Assembly: GCA_036924285.1 (NCBI GenBank)
Contig: JAYKYS010000006.1
Coordinates: 29,300,001 to 29,364,000 of the forward strand
Source: Asterella californica
Lineage: Eukaryota; Streptophyta; Marchantiopsida; Marchantiales; Aytoniaceae
Direction: 5' to 3'
DNA length: 64,000 bases
The translations under genes were made by a program, and so were the position numbers. Numbering within the stretch: the first letter of the stretch is position 1; each line of letters starts with the position of its first letter. Of this stretch, positions 12,794-22,829 are shown piece by piece. The notes below the pieces were generated by a model that worked only from the letters and a program-made list of their open reading frames with translations, was not told the origin of the DNA and ran no database searches.

Positions 12794-13566
12794 GGTCTAT
12801 AGCTGCAGTACCATTCTACCACGACGTTGTCTAGCAAGGGTAGATACTGCTTCCTCCACTCTCCTCCAATCAGATGTAACTCCCCCTTCAGCTCCTCGAT
12901 CAGCCAACATGAAACAAAGTCTATCCATGTGAACTCATCCAGAGCACCTAAGAACAACTCCGTCTTCCTAGCATCCAGCGTCAACCTCTCTAGACCAGAA
13001 AGCTGAGAGTACCTCTTCTCAAACTCACGAATTATCTCATTCAATCCCATGGAACGTCCAGGCTGACGCTCTATCCAATCCATAAGTGTTCTTCTGGTGA
13101 CTCTTTCAGAGTCCTCTTCTAGAAACTCTTCTCTCAATGCACGCTCAAACAAAGTCCACCCACCTAGATGTCTTCTCCGTAAATTTCTCACCTTCTCTCT
13201 CAGTTCAAGGACAACAGTCAACTCAAAGCTTAGAATTACCTCAACTTCAGGTGCCCTAACCAACTCCATCTCGCCCACATACTCCCGCAGGTACCTAGTA
13301 ACATCCCTTTCATCAAATCGCCCACATTGACCAACAATTGCTTGTAGCGCCTTCGTAAATTTCTGCTCAACCCCTCCAATTGCAGGCTGTTGCTGAATCA
13401 AGGCGGCCAATGCCTGAAGAATCTGAGATGTGTATATGACAGGTTGTGCTGCTGCTGGAACCACCGTAGGTCCTCCTTGAGAGCCAATCTCATCTTGACC
13501 AGGAGTCCCTTGGACAGGAGCACCCTGAGCAACAGCCGCACCTTGTACAGCAGCATTGTGATCCAT
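12775..13566 (-). pseudogene. element B gag, N-terminal capsid part
   Basis: The first ATG of this frame is at 13566 (MDHNAAVQG), only 65 bp downstream of the 5' LTR. After an Ala/Gly/Gln-rich start it encodes the capsid-like region (EQKFTKALQAIVGQCGRFD, VTRRTLMDWIERQPG), closely matching the start of element C gag. The frame ends at 12775 in a tail unlike C, marking the frameshift into the next gag segment. Confidence 0.85.
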
Positions 13567-13615
13567 TCTCCCTCTCAATCTAGTCAAATCTCTAATCAAT
13601 CACCCCAATATCTCT

Positions 13616-13629
13616 CAGTGGAAGCACCA
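13616..13629 (-). other. primer-binding site of element B
   Basis: Two bases inside the 5' LTR boundary the minus strand reads TGGTGCTTCCACTG. It begins with TGG, as expected for pairing with a tRNA CCA end. The same 14 bases occur at the equivalent place in element C, although the LTRs of B and C are not alike. Confidence 0.8.
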
Positions 13630-13631
13630 GA

Positions 13632-15674
13632 TGTCGAGTTGAGAGTCTTTCTTGGGGAGGGCAGACCTCAGGACTGTGACCGATCAGAGAAAAACGACCA
13701 GAAAGGAAAATAGGTTGCTGCCGACGATGAAATCTCAAACCACAGCCTCTTGTGCCCACCAAAACAAGCACTCCAACACACCTTAGGTACACAGATAGGT
13801 CTCTCAAGATCCAAATAACTTTATTTCAGTGTCGCTGCATCATCAATCTCTTCAACTGTAAAGAAAATCTCTCTCTCTTCCTCTCTTGCGTGTCTTTCTC
13901 TCTCGTCAATCAGTTCTCAACCAAAAGTCTACCAAGTACGTCTCAATCCGAACCTAATAGTGAAATTCGGACCCCTGGATCTTATTCCTCTCTTTGCCCC
14001 AACTGAAACTCTCAAAAATTTGATCCAACGTCGATCAAAAGTCCTCTGTAGATTTTCAAACGATCTCTCTCAATAAAATTGCCTCCTAAGAGTAATTTCT
14101 CCTCAAAACAGTTTATTAGACAACGTCCAAGCTTAAAACTCCTGCCCCTCTCCTTACGATGATCTCCCAATTCAATCAGTCAGCAATTTGATCTTTCCCC
14201 AGCCTCCTAGCTTCTCTTGCGTGTCCTCAACCCACAATCCCTAATCCTCCTCCTTCCGCTTCAGCTCTCTCAGAAAAATCCTTTTCAAAAAAAAACTGTC
14301 CCCGATCCCAAGCCACCGTAGGTATTTAACCTAAAAGTTAAGACCCTCAGCTTAAGCTGCCCCCCTACTGTCCTTATAAGCGCAGTCACTTATCAGAAGC
14401 AGGGCCCTAGCTAAGCTGCCCCCCTGCTGTCCTTATGCGTACAGAGTTCTGCTTCCGCTCTCTAAGAAACATTTCTCAGAAAAATGTCCGCTTCCGCTGT
14501 AAGCTTCCGTTGTAATCTCCCGCTTCAAGCTTCCGCGGTAATCTTCCGCTTCCGCTCTCTAAGAAACATTTCTCAGAAAAATGTCCGCTTCCGCTTCAAG
14601 CTTCCGCTTCCGCGGTAATCTTCCGCTTCCGCTCTCTAAAAAACATTTCTCAGAAAAATGTCTCCTTCCGCTGTAAGCTTCCGCGGTAAGCTTCCGCTTC
14701 AAGCTTCCGCTTCAAGCTTCCGCTTCCGCTCTCTAAAAAACATTTCTCAGAAAAATCTTTAAGGCCTCAGCTAAACTGCTCCCCTGCTGTCCTTATGCGT
14801 ACATAATAATCAGCAAAAGTTTCCCGTGCTCTCGATGCCATCTTGATGCCACCCTGAATATACTACAAGTCATCCAATGTAGGTCGAAGCCCCAACACTT
14901 ATGAGGCTGCCCCACAGGACTTACAGCTCTCCCATATGCGCACCAAGTATCTCCCATAGTATATTCAGGATGGCATGCGGAGGCTTCGGCCAGGAAGCTC
15001 ACGATTAAGAGAGATATCGGTCTCCCGTCCATAGATATGCAGGACGTGGTTGCATATCCAACATAGACTCCCTTCCAGGAGGCCAACATGCCGAAATAGG
15101 AACCAGAGGTCCGAGGGGATTGATCCTGAGACCACTTCCCTCCTAGGCAGGCGCCCTATCACTGGGGATGGCCTTTGGTTCCGTTCAAGAAGGTAAAAAC
15201 TTTTGTACATATGTTTTTTTGAAGAAATTTTCCTGTAAAGTCTTTACTAGCCTCTCCTATGCTAACTTTTCTATACAACTCCGTTTTTAATGAACAAGGA
15301 GCCAAAACTATAGTATTTGTGAACACCTACATGCTCACGCTACAGATTCTGAGTTCGAGTCACGAGCTAGAATCGACGGATTTCCCTCTTTCACATATTT
15401 CTCAGTCTAAAACCCGTGCTAACTATTACTTAAAATACTTTTTGTCAAGACTGGAAGCACGAAGTCGCTCTCCTCGTCGAGCTCTGCATTCTGATGCCTT
15501 TCGATCTCTTTCAAGGTGATATTTCAGTCTAAGATAGGGGGCAGCTTGCCAAGCATAGCCCCAGCTTAGCTCCTGCCTAGCTTGTTAAGCTACAAGGCAG
15601 CTTCCTTTACACAATATAGAAAAAAAATCTCCATGCAATACTTTTCACTGTACAGATCTACGTACAATACGACA
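13632..15674 (-). repeat. 5' LTR of element B
   Basis: Long terminal repeat, 2043 bp, matching 5242-7323 with scattered substitutions and small indels. It adjoins the primer-binding site, so it is the 5' LTR of the minus-strand element. It contains the second copy of the TTCCGC-rich minisatellite at about 14450-14760. It is followed by CCGT, the target-site duplicate. Confidence 0.9.
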
Positions 15675-16200
15675 CCGTGTATATCCACTGTTCGAGAAGT
15701 CTCCACCAGAACCATTCGAGAACTTCGTGATGAGAGAATATCGGTAACACACTCTCCAACCAGAATGCCGAAATCCTTGTCACCAATGTAACCATCACTT
15801 GCCTAACCCCGCTCCTACAGAGCTCACCTATCCCCTACTAGGACGATCAAGATAAGGACAACCTGTACCTATCATCACTACAGACAGTCTCTCACGGTCT
15901 GTTGGTCGTCATTCCAACCGCATCGTGAGAGAAACAAAGATAGTCTGATTGGTCCGCAACTCCAGCCTCACTACCGACAGCACACTGCAGTGAACTCACT
16001 CCGGAAATCAAACGCCAACACAAGCAAACGCGACGCACAAACAGGAAGTAGAATATGGAGAGGTTCCAACCACAAGAAGTCCAAACGATAACCCTCCACA
16101 CTCAAACATTCACATAAAAAGAAATCCAGCTCCACTCGGATTGAGGCCTTCTTTCGCTTGACCAGATGCACAATATATGATCACCAACAGTCGTAATTGA
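15675..16200 (-). other. continuation of the old gypsy target beyond element B
   Basis: This is the right flank of the element B insertion and should have been continuous with 5160-5241. No motif is recognisable. Two overlapping short minus-strand frames (15892-16171) are not convincing genes. It may be the 5' leader or LTR of the old element, but I found no matching LTR. Confidence 0.35.
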
Positions 16201-18600
16201 CACTTAAGGTCACTAACTAGATGTCCACATTGTGAATAATATTTGTTGCAGTGTTGGAGATGGTAATTTCTCTGTTTAGATTACTTGAAGAACTCAGATT
16301 GCGAAGTCTGATTGAGAGATTTCAGGTCGCAGATTTTAACAGGTGGTATCTTTGGAGTGGACAAATTGTCGATATCTTTGATTTACGAGTGCCTGCGTGC
16401 ACAGAGTGGTTCTTTTTGGTTGGATGATCGATCGCTGTGTGGATTACTGTCGTTTGAACTTATTCTTGGCCGATTTGGTGGTGAGGTAGTGCTGTCAGCA
16501 GGATCAAAAAAGGTTGTATTAAAACCAACCCAAGTAGGGGAAGATCTAGGCCTTCAGTATCCTCAAAGGTTAGAGGTCAAGGCTATCTTCCCTGACCTTG
16601 CCAATCTACGGGATTGGCCAGGCTTCCCCGTGGCTGCTGAAAGCGTTGCCGGAATTTCTTGTGACGGATTTTTGTGGTCAATTTGAGATCGACAGAAGTA
16701 CGTCGGCGGACGTCAGGTTGGCATGGGTCGACAATTTGTGGTGCTGAAGAGTGCAGTAAGTGCGTGCTGGGAAGACGATTCTAACGCACCAAAAATCGTT
16801 TGATTTGGAGAAGGATCGGAGAAGTTACAAGACGAAGAAGGTTGCAGATGGTCCAAAATCTGACGTAAACACGCTTGCGAGTGTCAATTTGGCAGATTTC
16901 GATCTTTTGGAATGCAATTTTGATCTTCTTAGTTGATGTTTTGGGTGCGTCTTCTTCATACACATCCTTCTTGTGGTGTTTGGCTCGAGTTTCTTATCCT
17001 ACCCAAGCGGAGAGTGAGCGGGAGTGTCGAGGTGTGGAGTGCGTGTTAGGAGGCATTCAGATGCTTCGAGGCTTCAAGGAGCAGAGGTGCATGAGTGCGG
17101 AGGCGTGAGAACAGAGTGCGAGAGTGCGGATGCGGTGCAGAGTGGAGCCCGAGCTCGAGTCTGCCGTAAGCCAGCTTGCTGACATGCGTGAGAGAGGTAT
17201 GCAAGTTTCAGTTGTGTGGGAAGTATAAAACCAGATGGTCACTCATCCCAACACTATTCTTGGACTTGGACACTTAACTCTGTAGTCTTAGCTTTGGCTT
17301 TATCACTAGATCAATAGCTCTTGGTGTCTTCTAGGGATGCGTGCAAGTACTTATAGACTTGTTTAAGGAGATCTTCTTGTATGTTCCTAGAGGGGTGGTA
17401 AGACGACCCCATAGTATTAGAAGGAAGCTTTAGTTGCGGTAGTGTTTGTCTATACCGTAGAGACACGTATGGAGACAGTTGGTGACAGTTGTCTTGGATA
17501 AGCTAGTAGAGCTACTACGTAGATATTTTTGGAACAAGCCAAACCCACTCTACGTTCGAAGAGAATCCGGGTTACACTTAACTAGACTATCCACCATAAC
17601 CTGGAGCTTGAAGGCTCAACTTGAAGAACTAAGGCCTCCAAGCCCTACCTGTGAAGTATACCCCCTAGTGGGCTCTCTCACCAACTCGTCCTAACGGCAC
17701 TAACGGTCTCACCGGGATTCGTCACTCCGCACCCGGCCAACCTAGCCGAGGTGCCCAAACTGACGTGACACGTTTCACTTTTGGTACATTGCTGCTAATG
17801 TCTTTCCCGCACTTACAACTGCGATTCACGTCTCCGGGTACCTCGACCTCGCTCACCCTCGCTCGTCTTCGCTCTTGGAATCGTCCTTCACTGACTGTGA
17901 ACTTCGCATCTCATATCCCTCGTCTTAATGTCATCTCGATTCACGTCTCCAGCTACCTCGACTTCGCTCGTCTTCGCTCGTCTTTGTTCTTAGAATCGAC
18001 TCTCCTTCATTGCTCTTGGAATCAACTTTCCTTTCGACTCTTCTTCACTGCTCTTGGATTCCACTCTCCTTCACTGACTGTGAACTTAATCACTCGCCTA
18101 AATGTCATATCGTCAATCAGCATGCATTCCTAGCCACGCACTCAGAGACGGTTCCACGTCAGACTGTTATACCATGCTGGTAGTCTTGGACGGTTTGTAA
18201 CCGATAAGGAGCCTTGTCAATAACATCTTCTCGCGCGAGAGGCTAGACAAGCAATCTTATCGCGCATAAGACCTGTCAAGTAAATAGCTGTGAGCACGAT
18301 CCTGGCGACAAAACGTCTAACTTCACCTACCAATCTGCTGAGAGAAGAAGTAGGGAGAAAGAAACTGAAGTGTGAAATCTCGAGGAGAGTCGATGCCGGC
18401 ATCTCCACCAAGACTTGGCTGCGTTGGAGGGAAGGGGACAGGACCCGGTTGGATCTCCAACCGGCCTGGTAGGCAGAACAACTGGTGGGACGAGCGTTTT
18501 GTTAGATGCAGTAGTTGGACTAGTAACGAACGGGTTGCTCTTGCCATGCTCAACCCTTCAATCAGATTACCGCGTGGGACCCCGGTGTGGGGTATGGACA
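16201..18600. other. intergenic, repeat-rich, no recognised gene
   Basis: A 124-codon plus-strand frame at 16312-16686 has no motif I know and no visible partner exon. A TATA-like TATAAAA lies at 17225 and is followed by LTR/leader-like sequence to about 17700, but I could not pair it with a second copy. No gene is called here. Confidence 0.4.
17820..18112. repeat. degenerate direct repeats, CTCGCTCGTCTTCGCTC-rich
   Basis: The block GATTCACGTCTCC..(T)ACCTCGAC.TCGCTC occurs at about 17824 and again at about 17938. CTTCACTGACTGTGAACTT occurs at about 17887 and again near 18070. AATGTCAT..CG follows at about 17929 and 18106. The copies have diverged and carry internal CTTCGCTCGTCTTCGCTC runs. 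Confidence 0.6.
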
Positions 18601-19562
18601 CTGCTTATTAAATTTTAATAAAATCGTCGTGAGCGTACCACAGCTATTTCTCTAAAAAAAAACTAAAAAACTAAAAAAAGAAAAAATACCGGCGGGGAGA
18701 TCAAGAAAGACAAACACAGGAGAGAGACATGCCCATGCGTGTTCTACAGGAATACAGGGCAGGACTCCACAGTAGTCAATTCTTCCGTGACCATGAGTCG
18801 AGTCTCTTGCTACGAGCGAAGCGGACTCACGGACTGACCAAGGGGATCAAGTGAGTCCCGCCTTGAAGATTCAGCTTGCCTGCCCGGCCCTCTCCTGCCT
18901 TCGTCCGTCCATCCATCCATCCATCATCTTGCGTTTCACTTTTTGTAGCGTTTAGACTTCTTGGCGTAGCACTGCCATTTCCCGTCTGTTCCGGTGGATT
19001 CCAGTATGTACAGACTGAGGGTTCCCTAAGCATCCAACCGAGCAACCAAAAGTTTCTTGAAACTGTAAATTCGCGCTCGTGTGTGTTATTTGGAGGCTCC
19101 TGAGTTGTGGACATGTGTCTCAAGTGTGCGGAGTTCCAGTCATAGTTGCAGTACTAATTTTTTTTCTGTCTCAGGTTTGGCAGAATATTTCTTCCTCTGC
19201 TGCGGAACCCCGCGATTGTGTGGCGATCTCAGCTCTCAGAATCCAGTCACTCTTGTGCCCTCGATTCGGTGCTGAATGTGCTGAAAGCTGGACGGGAGCG
19301 GGATTGGTATAGGAGGAGGAAGCACTCCAGCCAAGTAATTGTATTACATGCCTTTGAATCGAGTTTTGCCCACAATCCAGTTTTAGACAAGACAGATAAG
19401 AAAGTCTTGTTCAGAAAGATCTAAAATTGTTGCATAAGCGACTTGGAGAGGGTCCAGGAAGCACAATCTTGGTATCGGCGGACCAGGGATTGGGCGGGCT
19501 GTACATTACCGTTTGCTGAGAGCGAAAGCTTGTGCGCTCGTTGCGAGATCCCAAATCATTCG
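18601..19562 (+). other. upstream region and probable 5' UTR of the cytidine deaminase gene
   Basis: The stretch contains an A-rich run at 18652-18690 and a (CCAT)4 simple repeat at 18905-18922, then mixed sequence up to the deaminase start. The deaminase frame is open back to an earlier ATG at 19443, but those 40 codons do not resemble the family. I therefore treat 19443-19562 as probable 5' UTR. Confidence 0.45.
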
Positions 19563-20609
19563 ATGAAAGAAAGCAAATTACCTTTTGTTATTGATGCCGA
19601 GGAAGTCGATCGCTTGCACAAAGCCAGCGGAATGAGCCTTGAAGATTATCTGGCCACTTTGCTGGAGCCTACCCGGACTGTCGCCAGGGCTCCCATTTCA
19701 AAGTTCCATGTGGGTGCAGTGGGACTCGGATCCAGCGGACGTGTGTTCCGCGGGGTGAATATCGAGTTTGAAGGTGTTCCTCTCAACAACTCCATTCATG
19801 CGGAACAATTCTTGGTCGCAAATGCAGCTCGGAATGGGGAGCGGCGGCTTCAGTTTTTAGCGGTGTCGGCAACTCCCTGTGGACATTGTCGCCAGTTTCT
19901 TCAGGAATTGAGGGGGGCATCCGACCTGAGAGTTTTCATTGCGGACTCCAAGGCCGAAACTCGTGCTCTGTCCTATTTTCTTCCCCACAGATTTGGACCT
20001 CAGGATCTTTTGGACGAAGATTTTCCCCTCCTTTTGGAATCTCAAATAAACGGGTTATGTCTGAACCCGAGGCTACAGGAAGGGGTTGATCTCGTAGAAG
20101 AAACGGATAGACATCTTGCGGATAATTCTGAGGATCATTCGACGAGAAGTGCAAACTTGGCGGGACTGGGGATGAACGGCTCCCCATTGTCGAATGGACA
20201 GGGGAATTCTGTCGATCAACAGATCTTACAAGCTGCCCCTGATGCTCAGCAGCTTAGTGAACTTCAGAGTTTAGCCCTTGAGGCCGCCAATAATTCGTAT
20301 GCACCTTACAGTAACTGCCCTTCGGGGTTGTCCATTCTGACCAAAAAGGGCAGTTTGTTCAAGGGTTCATATTACGAATCGGCTGCATTCAATCCCAGTC
20401 TTTCCCCATTGCAAGCAGCAGTGGTAGCATTTGTCGCTGAAGGAGGGGGGCAGTATGACGAGATCTTGCACGTAGCTCTTGTTGAAAAGAAGGGAGCAGC
20501 AATTCGGCAGGCGGACACGATAAAACTTGTTCTGAATATAATTTCTCCCTCGGCTACCCTTAGGGTCACTGAAGCCCAGGTCCAAAATGGATACATCATC
20601 TCTTCTTGA
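19563..20609 (+). CDS. CDA: cytidine deaminase (two-domain, plant/E. coli type)
   Basis: Encodes a cytidine deaminase, which hydrolyses cytidine and deoxycytidine to uridine and deoxyuridine in pyrimidine salvage, normally in the cytosol. From the ATG at 19563 it is 348 residues in a single exon. An in-frame ATG at 19443 would add 40 residues with no family resemblance. The N-terminal catalytic domain has SKFHVGAVGLGSSGR, the zinc ligand and proton shuttle in HAEQ (His79, Glu81) and PCGHC (Cys106, Cys109). PHRFGPQDLL and PLLLES are typical of plant members. After a polar linker of about 65 residues, the second domain (YAPYSNCPSG, ESAAFNPSLSPLQAA) keeps the fold but lacks zinc ligands, as in dimeric CDAs. 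The linker makes it slightly longer than the usual ~300 residues. Family assignment is secure; the start codon is less so. Confidence 0.93.
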   Translation: MKESKLPFVIDAEEVDRLHKASGMSLEDYLATLLEPTRTVARAPISKFHVGAVGLGSSGRVFRGVNIEFEGVPLNNSIHAEQFLVANAARNGERRLQFLAVSATPCGHCRQFLQELRGASDLRVFIADSKAETRALSYFLPHRFGPQDLLDEDFPLLLESQINGLCLNPRLQEGVDLVEETDRHLADNSEDHSTRSANLAGLGMNGSPLSNGQGNSVDQQILQAAPDAQQLSELQSLALEAANNSYAPYSNCPSGLSILTKKGSLFKGSYYESAAFNPSLSPLQAAVVAFVAEGGGQYDEILHVALVEKKGAAIRQADTIKLVLNIISPSATLRVTEAQVQNGYIISS

Positions 20610-22829
20610 AGCTGGGGACAGCACCAACTGCTGGATTTCCTTGTCAATTTGTACATAGATTGTGATTCAGTAAATTAATTCATCCTTACATCGATCGTTC
20701 GGTTTAGGTTACTCCATGAGTTGTCCTCACTAAGTTCTTCTGACCAATTCTTTCTGCAAATTTTCACATTCCTATGTGAGTTGCAGTTTCTTTCTCCAGA
20801 ATAGTAGTTCAGCAGCTTGTTTTAATTATCTTGCTTATCTGTGGAGTAAATGGTCGTAGCCTTCCTAGCATCTTTTCTGCCCTTTTCAGCTTAGCTTAAC
20901 AGCGTACCGACTCCAAACGCGTGTAGGAACGCTGTTACCCCGTTCTACGAGGGGAAGGACTTTCAACTTATATTCTCCGCATATGATCTGGCGCTCATCT
21001 CCTTGTTATTCCCATTTATTACTGGCTTACCAGAATAGGGTATTTCCACGTTGTACTTGTCATCAGTCTGTCTGAGATCCTACATTAGCTTCGTGCTGTG
21101 GACGTCCTGATCATATTCACATTTCAGATAAGAAAAGGCGCACTCTTTCGGTATGTGAAGTGAGTGTAAGGCGATTTTGGGCATGGGATATTCTCGTGAC
21201 CCGCCCTTATAGATCTATGGCGAGGAATTGGAGCTATAACGGGAGCGGAGTTTAAAGGCGAAAAGGATGTAGTTTGTTTCACCCACAGGACGGAGATGAT
21301 AGTCGCCACATGTCATGAACATGCTTTAGTTCGAGTGACATCAAACAAGCGTACTTCCGAGTGGTATGTGCAGGGGAGTGTACGTGGTGCGGAGTGCTGG
21401 AAGACACAGCCTTAGTTAGCTGCTTGTCTAGCTACTAAATCCCTTTGAAGTATTCTGGCTTGCAGTGTGTGGCGTAAGAGCTATATGTCATTCTTTACGT
21501 GCCTTTGAAGGGCTTGGAGCATCTGCCACGTGTTACGCGTCACGACCTTGCAGTGGAGCGTAGGTAAACGCAACCTCCGTGTGTTTTTAGATAAAGCTCA
21601 ACAATTCTATCAGCGGTGGCGGTTTATCTCACAATAGGAAGTACGCAGAGTAGCTTCCAGCGTGTTCTTTTACCAGAAGTTCGTTTAGTCAGTCTGCAGA
21701 TTCTTTGTTTTGTGTATGCCACCACCAACTACACTATCAATGAAGGTTTATGCCAGTAGATCACCTGGCCTATGCTGTCTTGGCTTGAGATGTGTAGCTG
21801 AATCCCCCACTCCTGGTTTGTTCGTTTTCGTGCCTTCTGCTCTTGGTTATAGACTATATAGCTGGTTCCATTACGTTCACGATTCAAGAGATTTTTCTCC
21901 TTTTCACTCGTTTTCTGGTGAAACGAGTCAAACGATAATCATTGCAATGGACGGTTCTAAAGACTCTTTTCAGAGTTTTATGCTCTGTTACGAGCACTTC
22001 GTAGAAAGAAGTTGTCTGCTGCCTTCTGTTGTCAGTTTTGTTAAAAAGAATTTGTGCTGGGTTGGCTGGGCTACGGACGGTCGGTTGAAACACGACAATT
22101 ATTGCTCAACAGATATCCACCGACGAGTCCGGACTACAGAGTGGATCTTACTCGAGCAGATCCTGAATAGAATGTTATACCGCTGGAGTTCCAGGAAATA
22201 CACGTGGGAACTAGCTCGAGAGTACTTTTGTTGGACTATGCAACATAGTCTATGACACGCTAGCCCTACTGACTATTGCGCTACATCTTGGCACAGTCTG
22301 GCCAAGGCTAGCTACACTGCCCACAAGAACGACATTTTTGATCTCTTTCCAGTAGCTTTCTGTGTGGCCTGCCCAAACCCGGTTCTCTGTGAATTGACTG
22401 CAACCTCTACCGGCCAGCACATTGTACTACGGTAGCTTTTTACTGAACAGTAATGATTACATAGAAGGCTAAAAGCTACAAACTGAAAGTTTGAAGTTTG
22501 CAATCTTTATATTCACGCAACAGCCCAGCACTCTATAGGGAATCAGCATCCGCCAATACCATCTTGCTGGTATTGACAAATGGCAGGATGATATTGGAAG
22601 ATCCTAACCTCACTTCAGAACGGAATTATGGTGACCAGGAGGTACGTAAATGCCACCCGTATGTTGAAATCTGAATCCAAACCCGAACGTATATACTGGG
22701 GTTTGGATCAGTTCGGTTTGGGTTCCGGGTGCCCGTACACGATCCATGTTTGTCTCTGGGGTGAAAGTTTGGGTAACTATTCACTGGTGATATGTAGAAT
22801 GCAAGCTTTGCTGGTTGGATGGCTAGAAG
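20610..22829. other. intergenic region between CDA and the lipase gene
   Basis: This is the convergent 3' side of both the deaminase (+) and the lipase (-). A 181-codon plus-strand frame at 21710-22255 is open but Cys/Trp-rich and without a motif, so I do not call it a gene. No repeats of note are visible. Confidence 0.5.

Larger units (their letters stand above)
5242..15674 (-). mobile_element. Element B: Ty3/gypsy LTR retrotransposon, broken, nested in an older gypsy
   Basis: This is a full-length but dead gypsy element read on the minus strand. Its LTRs are 5242-7323 and 13632-15674. Both start TGTCGA and end ACA, and they are flanked by CCGT at 5238-5241 and at 15675-15678. The interior order on the minus strand is primer site, gag, protease, RT-RNase H, integrase, polypurine tract. 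The LTRs differ by numerous substitutions and by about 40 bp in length, and all ORFs carry frameshifts, so it is clearly older than element C. Proteins are strongly similar to C along their whole length. The insertion splits an older gypsy remnant. Confidence 0.9.

Noticed and set aside
16312..16686. A 124-codon plus-strand frame
   Set aside because: No family resemblance, no partner exons, and located in repeat-rich DNA.
21710..22255. A 181-codon plus-strand frame between CDA and lipase
   Set aside because: Composition is odd (Cys/Trp-rich), there is no recognisable domain, and it lies in the 3' flank of two convergent genes.
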